In this document: positions 16,736 to 25,136 of the stretch, in pieces
How the letters are laid out: each line of letters starts with the position of its first letter
Numbering within the stretch: position 1 is the stretch's first letter
DNA from: an uncultured Poribacteria bacterium
Lineage (GTDB): Bacteria > Poribacteria > WGA-4E > WGA-3G
NCBI GenBank assembly: GCA_951828385.1
Contig: OX639973.1
Span: forward strand, 4,889,200 to 4,953,199
Length of the DNA stretch: 64,000 nucleotides
Direction: 5' to 3'
Made by a program: the position numbers and the translations under genes
The notes under the pieces: generated by a model
The model's input: the letters and a program-made list of their open reading frames with translations, nothing else
Databases searched by the model: none
Told to the model about the DNA's origin: nothing

Positions 16736-17323
16736 ATGTTTATCCGAAAATACTGGCTACCGCTGTCGGTGTTTTTGGTGACAATCGCAGGCGTGGGACT
16801 TTACCTGCTCGCGACGCAGCCACCGAAAGAACCGATCAAGGTTTACAAACTTGTTGAACCGATAGAGAAACCGACAACCCAAGCACCTGTTGGCGATACC
16901 TCGCAAGGTGGACATGTCCACGCCGACGGCACTTGGCACGAGGGACCGCATGAACCGGTGGAACAGCCATCGACCGCAGATGGGAATCCACCGCAGTTGC
17001 ATGTGGAACCCCCATCGGTGATTGCACAAGGAAACCCAACCTCTGATACCATGCAGGACCCCTCCGCTGAATCCTCACGCAGAGAGTGGAGAAAGTGGCA
17101 CGACGAATGGAGTCGATTGGCTAAGGAACATGTCCAAACCACTCAGGAATGGATAGACGCGCTGCCACAGACGCCAGAGGAGTTGGAACGCTTCAATACT
17201 GACGAGAGTTACAAGCGAGAAGTGCAACGCCAACTGCAAGCGGCTATGGATAAAGATGCGAAGGCATACGTAAGGCTGCAAGAGCATAAGAAAACAAGAC
17301 CTGCGATTCCACCTACCCGGTAA
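16736..17323 (+). CDS. Membrane-anchored protein with His-rich motif, copy 3
   Basis: 195 residues from the ATG after AAGGAG. It has an N-terminal membrane helix (WLPLSVFLVTIAGVGLYLLA) unlike that of copies 1 and 2. It shares APVGDTSQGGHVHADGTWH with copy 1 and the C-terminal helical domain (SSRREWRKWHDEWSRLAKEH) with copy 2. It is therefore the donor of one half of the copy-2 chimera. The C-terminal domain is rich in Trp, Arg and Glu and probably all-helical. Function unknown. Confidence 0.65.
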   Translation: MFIRKYWLPLSVFLVTIAGVGLYLLATQPPKEPIKVYKLVEPIEKPTTQAPVGDTSQGGHVHADGTWHEGPHEPVEQPSTADGNPPQLHVEPPSVIAQGNPTSDTMQDPSAESSRREWRKWHDEWSRLAKEHVQTTQEWIDALPQTPEELERFNTDESYKREVQRQLQAAMDKDAKAYVRLQEHKKTRPAIPPTR

Positions 17324-17355
17324 TTCGGGTGACACCCTCAAAGGAGTTTAGATAT

Positions 17356-18666
17356 ATGAAAATTAGAACATTTTTCAGTCTGCTGTGTCTTGTTTTGATG
17401 ATGTTGCTGTTCTGCGGGGCTCCGCTGACTGTTCACGCCGACCCCTGTGCGTCATACAGAAGTGATTATGAAAGCAAAAATCTAGCGTTTTTATCAGCGC
17501 AATCTAATGCGCAGCGCATGAAAGTCGCAACCGCTAAAGCTACAAATACAAAAGTCGGTCCTGAACTAAAGGATTTAGAAGATGAATACGATGCAGGTCC
17601 ACAGTCTTTTTTGAAGAGCTTGCTGGACTCGGTGTCTGTGCATCCGAACGTATCCTCTAACGCTTCCGCGTTTTTCGGTTCACTTCTCAATAACATAAGC
17701 CAGGCGCAACTCTTTACAGCGGCTTTCTATGCAGGCCAAGCTTACACATCTGCCCAGTCTGCGCTCGTAGCCGCCGAAGCGGCACTCGCCAATTGTACCG
17801 GTCAGTCGATTCTGACGGTCTGGTGTGAAAGAGGTGCGAAATGCAAGACCCCGCCGGGCGTGAAGAATTACCCAAGAGATCATTACGTTACCGACTGCTC
17901 TAATGATGTTGAAGGGGCATTCAACCTCAATGTGGGGTGTCCGGGGGAGTGGTGGAAATGTGATGGCAAGAACGTCTGTCCTCGCAGTTCGGATCATGTT
18001 GTCACTTGTAAAGGTGCCCCGGAGTGTGATGATATGATTGGTCCTGACCGCCAGTCAAGTTACCATCAAATTCTTTGTGAAACGAATGAGGCGTTTATCG
18101 GCTGTGGTCAAAAGTATAGTATTTGCTCAAAATCGCAGAAGCAGGCACACAGGGGAGTCGGTAGATGTCCGCTGTCCAACAATTCTGGCAACCCGGGCGG
18201 CACCACCGGTACCAATCCTGTCACTGCAAATCCTCCGGCCGGCACGACGAACCCTCCCGCGGACCCCCCGCGTCCGTGTGGTCATAGCACGTCCGCGAGT
18301 GGAGATCATTCGCTCCAAGCGAGTTGCACTTCTACGGATGCCAACGGGAACTCCTGCACGGTGACGAGTTTCTATGCGTGTCAGTCGCATACGCATTCAT
18401 ATCCAGAACCGCCACCGCCGACGGTGAGATGTGGTCGTTCGGCTTGCACGGCATCTGTGAGTTCCTCGACGGAGCATCAAAGCAGTCCGTGTGCTGCGGG
18501 GGATACGTATTACACGTGTAATCCGAATGTGAATGTCTCGCAATGGGAAAACAGACACCGCGTTCGGACCTGTAGACGCAGTGGGTGCGGTAATACGTGG
18601 CAATTGTGTCAGAGTTCAACACCGAGCTGTTCCGCGAAATCGGGAAAACGTTGTTCGGCGCGTTAG
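17356..18666 (+). CDS. Exported cysteine-rich surface protein, copy 3
   Basis: 436 residues from the ATG after AAGGAGTTT. Signal peptide (FFSLLCLVLMMLLFCGAPLT), a helical part (residues 30-145), then Cys-rich modules: VWCERGAKC, VTDCSND, GCPGEWWKCDGKNVCP, VTCKGAPEC, then a Gly/Thr/Pro linker with NPPAGTTNPPADPP. The last 110 or so residues equal those of the protein at 7272. The N-terminal two thirds are unrelated or very divergent, so the conserved part is the C-terminal cap, perhaps a sorting or assembly domain. No family was recognised. Confidence 0.65.
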   Translation: MKIRTFFSLLCLVLMMLLFCGAPLTVHADPCASYRSDYESKNLAFLSAQSNAQRMKVATAKATNTKVGPELKDLEDEYDAGPQSFLKSLLDSVSVHPNVSSNASAFFGSLLNNISQAQLFTAAFYAGQAYTSAQSALVAAEAALANCTGQSILTVWCERGAKCKTPPGVKNYPRDHYVTDCSNDVEGAFNLNVGCPGEWWKCDGKNVCPRSSDHVVTCKGAPECDDMIGPDRQSSYHQILCETNEAFIGCGQKYSICSKSQKQAHRGVGRCPLSNNSGNPGGTTGTNPVTANPPAGTTNPPADPPRPCGHSTSASGDHSLQASCTSTDANGNSCTVTSFYACQSHTHSYPEPPPPTVRCGRSACTASVSSSTEHQSSPCAAGDTYYTCNPNVNVSQWENRHRVRTCRRSGCGNTWQLCQSSTPSCSAKSGKRCSAR

Positions 18667-18682
18667 TCGGTGTTTGTTAACG

Positions 18683-19207
18683 ATGTCTGAAACACAATCC
18701 ACCTCTGACCTGAAACGCAGAAAAGACGCTGCGCGGGCGCGTGCCACCGGCAGCGTCTTTTCTTGTAGTCTTTTGATTGCGGGTGCGTTTGTCTTACTGG
18801 CGACCGTCTTGGACTCCAGGCACCGCCGGCGATCAAGACTCCAAGCGTGAAGGGGATCGCACCGCCACCGCCGCGTCGCGTGGACTTCACCCCGTAAAGC
18901 GTCTTTGAGGTCTCCGAAACCTACTATCGCCTCATCATAGAGAATAACCTGTTCCGTCCGTTAGGATACCGGACACCGCCGCGCCCGATAGAACCCTATC
19001 GGCTCATCGGAGAACTCGAAACTTGCGTCAGACGAGACCACACCCCCACAAGCAATTCTACAATCCACCACAGGACATCAAACATATATCGTGACATTAG
19101 GTTCAAATCTCGATGCGGACACCCAAGTGGTAGACATCCAGTCGAAGCAGGTGACACTCTCCACGCGGGGGCAGCACCGCACACTAATGTTACCGATCGG
19201 TTTCTAA
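18683..19207 (+). pseudogene. GspC-like inner-membrane protein, frameshifted (copy 3)
   Basis: It carries the same frameshift after RLIG as the copy at 8563. It also has a one-base loss in the run after ACCGTC (near 18812) and a stop where copy 1 has CAA (CCCCGTAAAG near 18894). The start, membrane helix and NNLFRPLG motif are still readable. It is clearly dead. Confidence 0.65.
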
Positions 19208-19430
19208 CTTCTTTGGGCGAAACGCCGACCTCTGGATCCAATGAAGGAGCACCAACGGAGCAGTGCTGGTAGATTTCGCGCATTCCACTCACCACCTTTT
19301 ATACTTTCTGCTTGCTACAACTGGTTCAAAGCCTCCATGTGAAAAGTGTCATGCACCTTACAAGTCGTTAATTTCTTCAGATGGAATCGCGGCCAGAGGT
19401 CGCTCCTACAGAAAGAAGGGGAATTGCACG

Positions 19431-20258
19431 CTACGTCTCTTTCGCCTGCTCTAATAATTCTGCTAATCGATCAGCGAAACGGAGTTGACTGTCGTCCTCT
19501 GGTTCATAACCAATTACCTTCCGGGCGTTGGCAATACTCCAAAATTTGTGCGTATTATCGCTGATACCGTAGAAAATGTGGAAGGGGATGCCGTTCTCGT
19601 CCTCTATATTCTCCGTCTCAATGCTCTTGACGAAAAGTTGCACCTGATCCCGGATACTCAAATACGCGCCGAGTCCACGGTGCATCGCCTTCAAATCGTC
19701 TGCTGACGCATTCGCCATATCTGTCTCCCGCGGACCACCGATCCGTAATTGGACGTTCTGTAGTTTCTTACCGTCAACATGTCCCGTAGCAAAAACAAAA
19801 CCGAGATGTTCATACGCCTCTTTTGCCCAGCCGTAGAAGTTATCTGACAACGGACGCATCTCTGGTGTTACCACATCCCACTTATCTGTCCAAATAAGCC
19901 GTTCATAATAGTCGGCAGCGTGGTTAGAACTACAGACGACAACGCGTCGGACATCCGTTTCAACACAGGTTTGGTAGAGGTTGTACGCCATCTGAACGTT
20001 GGCAAGTTCGTTCTCAAAACTCCCGCCCTTAAAAGCACAGTGAACGACAGCATCAACACCCTTGAAATAGTGACGATATGCGTCTTGGTCGGAATCGGTG
20101 AGTTCAGCAATCTGAATCCCTTCAACCTCTTCTCCCTGTCGATTCGTGGTTCTCACGTCCAACAGTACGAGTTCATAGCGTTCGCGAAACTCAGGGAGCA
20201 TCCGTCCAGCGATATAGCCAGAGGCTCCAGTGATAAGGACTTTTCTACGGTTTTGCAT
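19431..20258 (-). CDS. NAD-dependent epimerase/dehydratase (extended SDR)
   Basis: 275 residues. The Rossmann motif GASGYIAGRML follows the first strand VLITG, and the catalytic Tyr-Lys pair is in NFYGWAKEAYEHLG. The motif CSSNHAADYYE precedes it. Length and the GGPRETD region suit the sugar-nucleotide or uronate dehydrogenase-like branch of the family, but the substrate is not determined. It lies leftward at the end of the triplicated locus, and its own 3' end was copied into the copy 2/3 junction at 13497. In the spacer 19208-19430 I see only degraded sequence. Confidence 0.85.
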   Translation of the reverse strand: MQNRRKVLITGASGYIAGRMLPEFRERYELVLLDVRTTNRQGEEVEGIQIAELTDSDQDAYRHYFKGVDAVVHCAFKGGSFENELANVQMAYNLYQTCVETDVRRVVVCSSNHAADYYERLIWTDKWDVVTPEMRPLSDNFYGWAKEAYEHLGFVFATGHVDGKKLQNVQLRIGGPRETDMANASADDLKAMHRGLGAYLSIRDQVQLFVKSIETENIEDENGIPFHIFYGISDNTHKFWSIANARKVIGYEPEDDSQLRFADRLAELLEQAKET

Positions 20259-20349
20259 TGTTTTTGGATTCTCCTTCTGTGGTTGTTTTGAAGGCTATCA
20301 TAGGACAGATATTTGTGCTGTAATTTTTTGTTCTATTTCCTGTATTAAC

Positions 20350-21081
20350 CTATTCATCAAATATTAACCTATTCATCAAAGGATGGGAAGGAGTCATCTT
20401 AAACGCAATTTCATACAGTCCTTGATAACTATACTTGGCAGATCGGTTAGGTGCACTAAGAAATCGAACTAACACTTGAAAAAGTTGTTTCCCTCTAAGT
20501 TGAAGTTGATATGCGTTTCTTATTTGTTGTTCAAGTTCTGAATTGGGCTGGCGGAATCCTCGGCGTTGGCGAAAGCCGTTGTCCATTTCAGTTTGACCTT
20601 GAGGAACAACCTCATTACAATGGTGATTAAACTCTGGCGTTCTACCGTCCAAAAATTCCTCAACTTCAAAAGCAAACCATTCAATGATTGTATCTAATAG
20701 TTGTCTATGCTCAGCTGCTTCCTGAGGATCCATCAAGTTTTCTAAACTTGGATCAGCACCCGCATACAAATCGTTCTCAATGCTATATCCTTGTGTCCAA
20801 ATGATATTCTCATACCCAACCGGAAGGTGTGTGAACAATTCTTTATCTCGATCCGCGATAAAAGCAACAGGTAAATGGGAAAATTCGCTTCTTCTGTCAT
20901 AAACGGCAAATAGATTAGGTCTTCCACCTACGCCAAGAATATCAACTGTGTGAATCTTAAGGAGACCTTCCATCCACCGGAAGATCTGCATATCATCTCT
21001 ACCTTCCACAACAACCGTTGGCAGTTTTGATCTACGAAGAGTAGCAACCAATTCGTCCACCGTAGGGTGTTCCTGTAGCAT
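20350..21081 (-). CDS. DUF4435 (TOPRIM-like) protein, AriB-like partner of the AAA ATPase
   Basis: 243 residues. TOPRIM signs are VVVEGRDD (Glu26, Asp29-30) after the first strand and AFIADRDKE (Asp77, Asp79). They are followed by QGYSIENDLY (99-105), the hallmark of DUF4435. The helical C-terminal part includes ELEQQIRNAYQLQLRGKQLF. The gene starts at the stop of the upstream ATPase (21081), so translation is coupled. In PARIS the DUF4435 protein AriB is held by the ATPase AriA and released on sensing a phage anti-restriction protein; it then acts as a toxic nuclease. Assignment to PARIS rests on architecture and order only. Confidence 0.78.
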   Translation of the reverse strand: MLQEHPTVDELVATLRRSKLPTVVVEGRDDMQIFRWMEGLLKIHTVDILGVGGRPNLFAVYDRRSEFSHLPVAFIADRDKELFTHLPVGYENIIWTQGYSIENDLYAGADPSLENLMDPQEAAEHRQLLDTIIEWFAFEVEEFLDGRTPEFNHHCNEVVPQGQTEMDNGFRQRRGFRQPNSELEQQIRNAYQLQLRGKQLFQVLVRFLSAPNRSAKYSYQGLYEIAFKMTPSHPLMNRLIFDE

Positions 21082-22256
21082 TAACTTTCTCCGCGATCTT
21101 CGTCTAACAGAAATTCTTTGTCGGGGTACTTTGTATATATGAAAGGTGAATGTGTGGCGGCGAAAAACTGATTATTTTGCCCTTGTTCCAGCAAAGTTGG
21201 AAATAAACGCCTTTGCCAATCTACGTGCAGGCTTAATTCCGGTTCATCAATGAAAATAGACGTATCTTTGCTAAAGGCGTTGTAACACAAAAAACTGAGC
21301 ATCTGTTTCTCACCTGCAGAAAGCTTGTTGGAGAAGATAGCATTTGATATGGATTCCGTACTATGGCCAAGGGTAATATTTTCAGTGATACGAATTCCGT
21401 AATCTTTAAAAAAGGCATTGACATATTCATCTAATACTGAAATAGGTTGAAAAAGCACCTCTTGTTCTTTATCAACCTTTTCAAGGCTTTTCTGAATGTT
21501 ATCTAATAAGAGTGTAGCTTCTTGAAGGTCTTGGGTGTCAGTTTCCTCTCCTTTGCTGAAGTAGTCTCGGATTTTTTGTGTAATCTCGTCTGATGTATTC
21601 CGATGACGTTTATTTGCCTCACCAGAGATCTCAGAATGTTTCTGCTCTACCAGCCTAACTATATCATGTGTTGAAATTGAAGCAACGAACTTATGGTCTT
21701 CAACTGATACTGTATCTAAGAGTTCCGAAATTGCCTCTTGAAGCATTCCAGCCACCCGATATGGAGACCTGCGGGCAATCCGTCTGAATTGATATTCTCT
21801 TGTGTCAACCTCAATGTATTCAGAAGAAATAGAAAAACCACCCTCAATTCTTCTAAAGGTTGGGAAGAATAGACTCCGCTTAGTTGTTCGCGCGATACGC
21901 TTTTCAAGCGCATTTACCCAATCCACATCCTTTCGGTTGATACTTCCGGTCTCCGCGTCTATGACAATAAATTCGTCCGCTCCTTCTTCTTTACCAAAGC
22001 TGCAATCAAGCGTAACTTGGTCAGGTTTAACTCGTTCCATGCTCAAAGCGAACAGATCCGTTTGGATTGCAATGGAACGAAACGGAATTTCAACAAGGAT
22101 TTGCTCAAGGTGTCCGCTGATGAGATACCACAGCAACTTGAGGAGCGTCGTTTTACCTGAGCCGTTTGCGCCAGTAAAAATGTTCAAGTCTTCATTGAAC
22201 TCAAATTCACCATCAAGCCGCTTATTGAGTCCCTTAACTTTAAGATATTGTATCAT
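21081..22256 (-). CDS. AAA/OLD-type ABC ATPase, AriA-like
   Basis: 391 residues. Walker A GANGSGKTT at 29-37, ABC signature LSAGEKQ at 312-318, Walker B SIFIDEPELSLH (Asp337, Glu338) and switch histidine ATHSP (His369). Between them lies a mostly helical insert (residues 190-290). This is the AAA_15/AAA_21 SMC-like head found in OLD, RloC and AriA proteins, without a fused TOPRIM domain. That domain is supplied by the next gene, which overlaps by one base. The pair fits the two-gene PARIS design: ATPase sensor plus DUF4435 effector. A different housekeeping or defence role of a related ATPase-TOPRIM pair remains possible. Confidence 0.85.
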   Translation of the reverse strand: MIQYLKVKGLNKRLDGEFEFNEDLNIFTGANGSGKTTLLKLLWYLISGHLEQILVEIPFRSIAIQTDLFALSMERVKPDQVTLDCSFGKEEGADEFIVIDAETGSINRKDVDWVNALEKRIARTTKRSLFFPTFRRIEGGFSISSEYIEVDTREYQFRRIARRSPYRVAGMLQEAISELLDTVSVEDHKFVASISTHDIVRLVEQKHSEISGEANKRHRNTSDEITQKIRDYFSKGEETDTQDLQEATLLLDNIQKSLEKVDKEQEVLFQPISVLDEYVNAFFKDYGIRITENITLGHSTESISNAIFSNKLSAGEKQMLSFLCYNAFSKDTSIFIDEPELSLHVDWQRRLFPTLLEQGQNNQFFAATHSPFIYTKYPDKEFLLDEDRGES

Positions 22257-22301
22257 CTGTTTTACCTCACAGAGGTAGTTCGCAACCTAAAATCTGAATG
22301 T

Positions 22302-23981
22302 CTATGGAATCTCTAACTTTTCTTTACACTGCCGCGCGAGTGTCTTCATCTCCGAGATAACCTGCACCTCAGTTCTCATCAGTTGGTTAAAGAGAGGTGG
22401 CACAGGTTGCCTATTGAAAAGTCTGTCAAAGAAACTTCGCTGCGCGTATGCGGGTATGCCAGAATGCGAAACGCTGGCACGTGACGAGTCCATCCCTAAG
22501 TATTCGATTGAGAGATAATGCGCAACATCCTCTTGCGTAATTTTGTCTTCGTGGATGCTGCCCGTATTCCTGCGTCCGTAACTCACAGCATAGACTCTAC
22601 CGCTCATTTGGCTGAGTATAGTGTAACCACCAGCATCAACATTTTCGTTCCAACACTTCTCAAACCCATTTTTCGGCAGACGTTCTCGGAGTTCTTCGGC
22701 AGAACGCACCACAAATCTGTTCTGATGCGGCGTTTTGATAATAAGGAAACCTTCATCTTGTGCTTCCACTGGCGATTGCCCTGTGAGGAGATCAACGGAG
22801 TCCAAGGTCCAGACAATACCATCTCGGATGCCTTTTGCCATGTTATGATGTCTCTCAACAAATTCGCCATTCAGTGGATGCAAGCGATAGCCACCCGTCG
22901 TGTTAAAGGTCTCCCGCAATTTTCGACGATGTTCTATGACAGAGAACCGCTTGTTAGGGACCGGTATCTCTAATTGAAGCGTATATCCCGTCTGTAAATC
23001 AGTTGTGAGATTCAGTTGTGTTTGACGGAGTTCGGCTAAGCGTGTCAGTGCTGTCTGGCTTTTGGATAAGACGCGTCCAATTAGATACTCACGGCGGAGT
23101 CCCGGAATTTCTGTGGCAAGCCGATCAAGCGTTGGCGCGTCTAACGCCTCCAACATAATCTTGTGTTCCCATCGAGTGCCGCGCTCGTGTGCAAGGATTT
23201 GGAACTGCTGCATATCGCCAGCGGTTCGGATATACCCGAGGGCTGTCCATGGGTCAAAGGTCGCACGATAGTTACCGCTGCTTTCCGCATCTCCATTCGC
23301 CAAGACGCAATCTCGCCGTTCATATCGAGAATAGAGCCCGAATTGAAACTCAAAGTCTTCGTACGGTGATAACGCCTCTCGCAAATCGCGTGCGAACTCG
23401 CTGCCACGTGCAAACCGTTTGAAAATTTGTTCGGTCTGTTTCGGCTGATTCAAGGCATCAAGGAACGTTCCGATACGGATGCCCCCCTCTTCTACACCTT
23501 CGTCTTCACTTTTTCCAAAGACCTTAGTTTTCGTTTTGAAAGGTGGATTCCGGAGAGAGACATCGCGTTGTGAGACCAATTGCAACGCCGCATCATCTGC
23601 TATATCCCTGAGCGCAGGCGCATCACCGAGGATCTCCGCGAGCTTGGCATCGTCAATCTTTTCCGTTAGATCAACGCCACGTTTCAGTTCAGCGAAATGG
23701 ATAATATCGTCGAGGTTGTACTGGAGCGGTGCACTTGAAGAAAGATTATCGTAGTTAGAGCGATGGAATCGGATGCGCGGCTTGATGCGAAAGACCGGCG
23801 TGAGGCCATAATCTTTCAGCAACACATACAACGTGACGGTATAGGAGTCCTCGTGCACCTTCTGTGCCAGAATGCCGTCGCGCTTTGCGTCATCTTCCAC
23901 GATTAACCGCTCTTGAACGAGACGGCTATCGTTGCCGAAAATCATCATCCGATGTTCTTCTCTGTTATCATCAACTAACAT
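22302..23981 (-). CDS. Unrecognised 559-residue protein upstream of the ATPase pair
   Basis: Start chosen at 23981 (MLVDDNREEHRMMIFG), which follows GGGAGGGAG; the frame is open further but lies in a direct repeat. No signal peptide or membrane segment, rich in charged residues, apparently cytoplasmic. Noticeable stretches are LKDYGLTPVFRIKPRIRFH, a tandem of acidic helices (residues 100-150), EFQFGLYSRYERRDC and YTLQLEIPVPNKRFSVIEHR. I recognise no family. It is transcribed in the same direction as the ATPase with a 45-base gap, so it may be a third component of that system or merely a neighbour. Confidence 0.6.
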   Translation of the reverse strand: MLVDDNREEHRMMIFGNDSRLVQERLIVEDDAKRDGILAQKVHEDSYTVTLYVLLKDYGLTPVFRIKPRIRFHRSNYDNLSSSAPLQYNLDDIIHFAELKRGVDLTEKIDDAKLAEILGDAPALRDIADDAALQLVSQRDVSLRNPPFKTKTKVFGKSEDEGVEEGGIRIGTFLDALNQPKQTEQIFKRFARGSEFARDLREALSPYEDFEFQFGLYSRYERRDCVLANGDAESSGNYRATFDPWTALGYIRTAGDMQQFQILAHERGTRWEHKIMLEALDAPTLDRLATEIPGLRREYLIGRVLSKSQTALTRLAELRQTQLNLTTDLQTGYTLQLEIPVPNKRFSVIEHRRKLRETFNTTGGYRLHPLNGEFVERHHNMAKGIRDGIVWTLDSVDLLTGQSPVEAQDEGFLIIKTPHQNRFVVRSAEELRERLPKNGFEKCWNENVDAGGYTILSQMSGRVYAVSYGRRNTGSIHEDKITQEDVAHYLSIEYLGMDSSRASVSHSGIPAYAQRSFFDRLFNRQPVPPLFNQLMRTEVQVISEMKTLARQCKEKLEIP

Positions 23982-24006
23982 GGATGCTCCCTCCCTCAAT
24001 TTTGGC

Positions 24007-24076
24007 GCAGCTTGCAGGTTTCCAAAACTTGCTATAGAAATGTGGTGCAGCTTGCAGGTTTCCAAAACTTGCTATA
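24007..24076. repeat. Direct repeat, two perfect 30-bp copies 40 bp apart
   Basis: GCAGCTTGCAGGTTTCCAAA and the following ACTTGCTATA occur at 24007-24036 and 24047-24076, separated by GAAATGTGGT. A related single sequence ending ACTTGCTATTC is before the M50 gene (27495-27530). It lies between two minus-strand genes and could serve as a regulator site or be a mobile repeat. Confidence 0.6.
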
Positions 24077-24107
24077 CAAAGTATAACGCTGCTGCCTCTC
24101 TGTTACC

Positions 24108-25082
24108 CTATGTTGCTGTAGCCCGTTGTCGCGCCAGTGCTGCTGCGCCAAGAATACCGGAATTGTCGCCGAGTTTCGCTCGCACAATCTGGACCCCATC
24201 TAATGTATTCGGGAGTGCATATTTTTCTGCCGCTGCACGGATATTATCTAAAAACGTATCGTCAAGAGCCTCAACGACACCGCCGCCTAATACAATCATC
24301 TCAGGATTTAAGAAATTCACGATAGAGCCAATGCCGACACCGAGGTATTTTGTCACTTTTTTGAAAATTTTCAAGGTGAGTTTATCGTTTGAGCGAATCG
24401 CCTTCGCCAAGACACCACTCCGAATAGCACTCAGATCGCCGTCGGTGAGTTTGGAGATCACACTCTTTTTTCCTTTTTTCTTGATAGCCTTCTGGAACTG
24501 CTTTGTCATCGCGGTTCGGCTTGCGAGTGCCTCTAAACAGCCACGTGTACCGCATCCGCATCTCGGTCCACCGGCTTTAACAATAATATGCCCGATTTCG
24601 CCAGCCGTCTTACTCGCACCGTGGAACAACTCACCTTGGAGGATAATGCCGCCACCAATACCAGTGCCTACGAAAATTCCGACGACGTTCTGTACCCCTT
24701 TTCCCGCGCCGAACGCATGCTCGCCGAGCGTTCCAACGTTCACATCGTTGTCAACGAAAGTCGGAATGCCGACGCGTGCTTCAAGTTCAGCCTTCAGGGG
24801 GACATCCCGCCAACCGAGGTTCGGCGCAAAAATAACAACGCCTGTCTCTGGATCAAGCGGTCCCGGCGCGCCGATCCCGACGGCTTCAATGGACGCTTCA
24901 CTAACGCCTGATGCGTCAATAGCCTGTTGAATAGAGTCGGCGATCCGATCAATGACAACAGATGCACCTGCGTCCGCCTTCGTTGGAACTTTGGCTGTAC
25001 CCAAAATATTGCCTTCCGCGTCTATGACAGCCGAAAGTATCTTAGTGCCACCCATATCAACACCGATAACATTGTTGCTCAT
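24108..25082 (-). CDS. ROK family sugar kinase (glucokinase-like)
   Basis: 324 residues. N-terminal phosphate-1 motif VIGVDMGGTK (residues 5-14), catalytic region VDNDVN (Asp111-Asp113), FVGTGIGGG, then GEIGH and the ROK zinc signature CGCGTRGCLE (Cys175, Cys177, Cys182 with His165). Length and motifs match bacterial ROK glucokinases, which phosphorylate glucose; related members use fructose, ManNAc or allose. There is no N-terminal helix-turn-helix, so it is a kinase and not an XylR/NagC-type repressor. Confidence 0.9.
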   Translation of the reverse strand: MSNNVIGVDMGGTKILSAVIDAEGNILGTAKVPTKADAGASVVIDRIADSIQQAIDASGVSEASIEAVGIGAPGPLDPETGVVIFAPNLGWRDVPLKAELEARVGIPTFVDNDVNVGTLGEHAFGAGKGVQNVVGIFVGTGIGGGIILQGELFHGASKTAGEIGHIIVKAGGPRCGCGTRGCLEALASRTAMTKQFQKAIKKKGKKSVISKLTDGDLSAIRSGVLAKAIRSNDKLTLKIFKKVTKYLGVGIGSIVNFLNPEMIVLGGGVVEALDDTFLDNIRAAAEKYALPNTLDGVQIVRAKLGDNSGILGAAALARQRATAT

Positions 25083-25136
25083 CTTAACAATCTCCTATAC
25101 GCACGTTTTCCACGTGTTCTTTTGGAATTGAATTGA

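Noticed and set aside
22302-23981. Assignment of the 559-residue protein to CYTH or polyphosphate polymerase families because of nearby CHAD genes
   Set aside because: The ExExK start of CYTH and the VTC basic motifs are not visible, and the CHAD genes belong to a separate operon.
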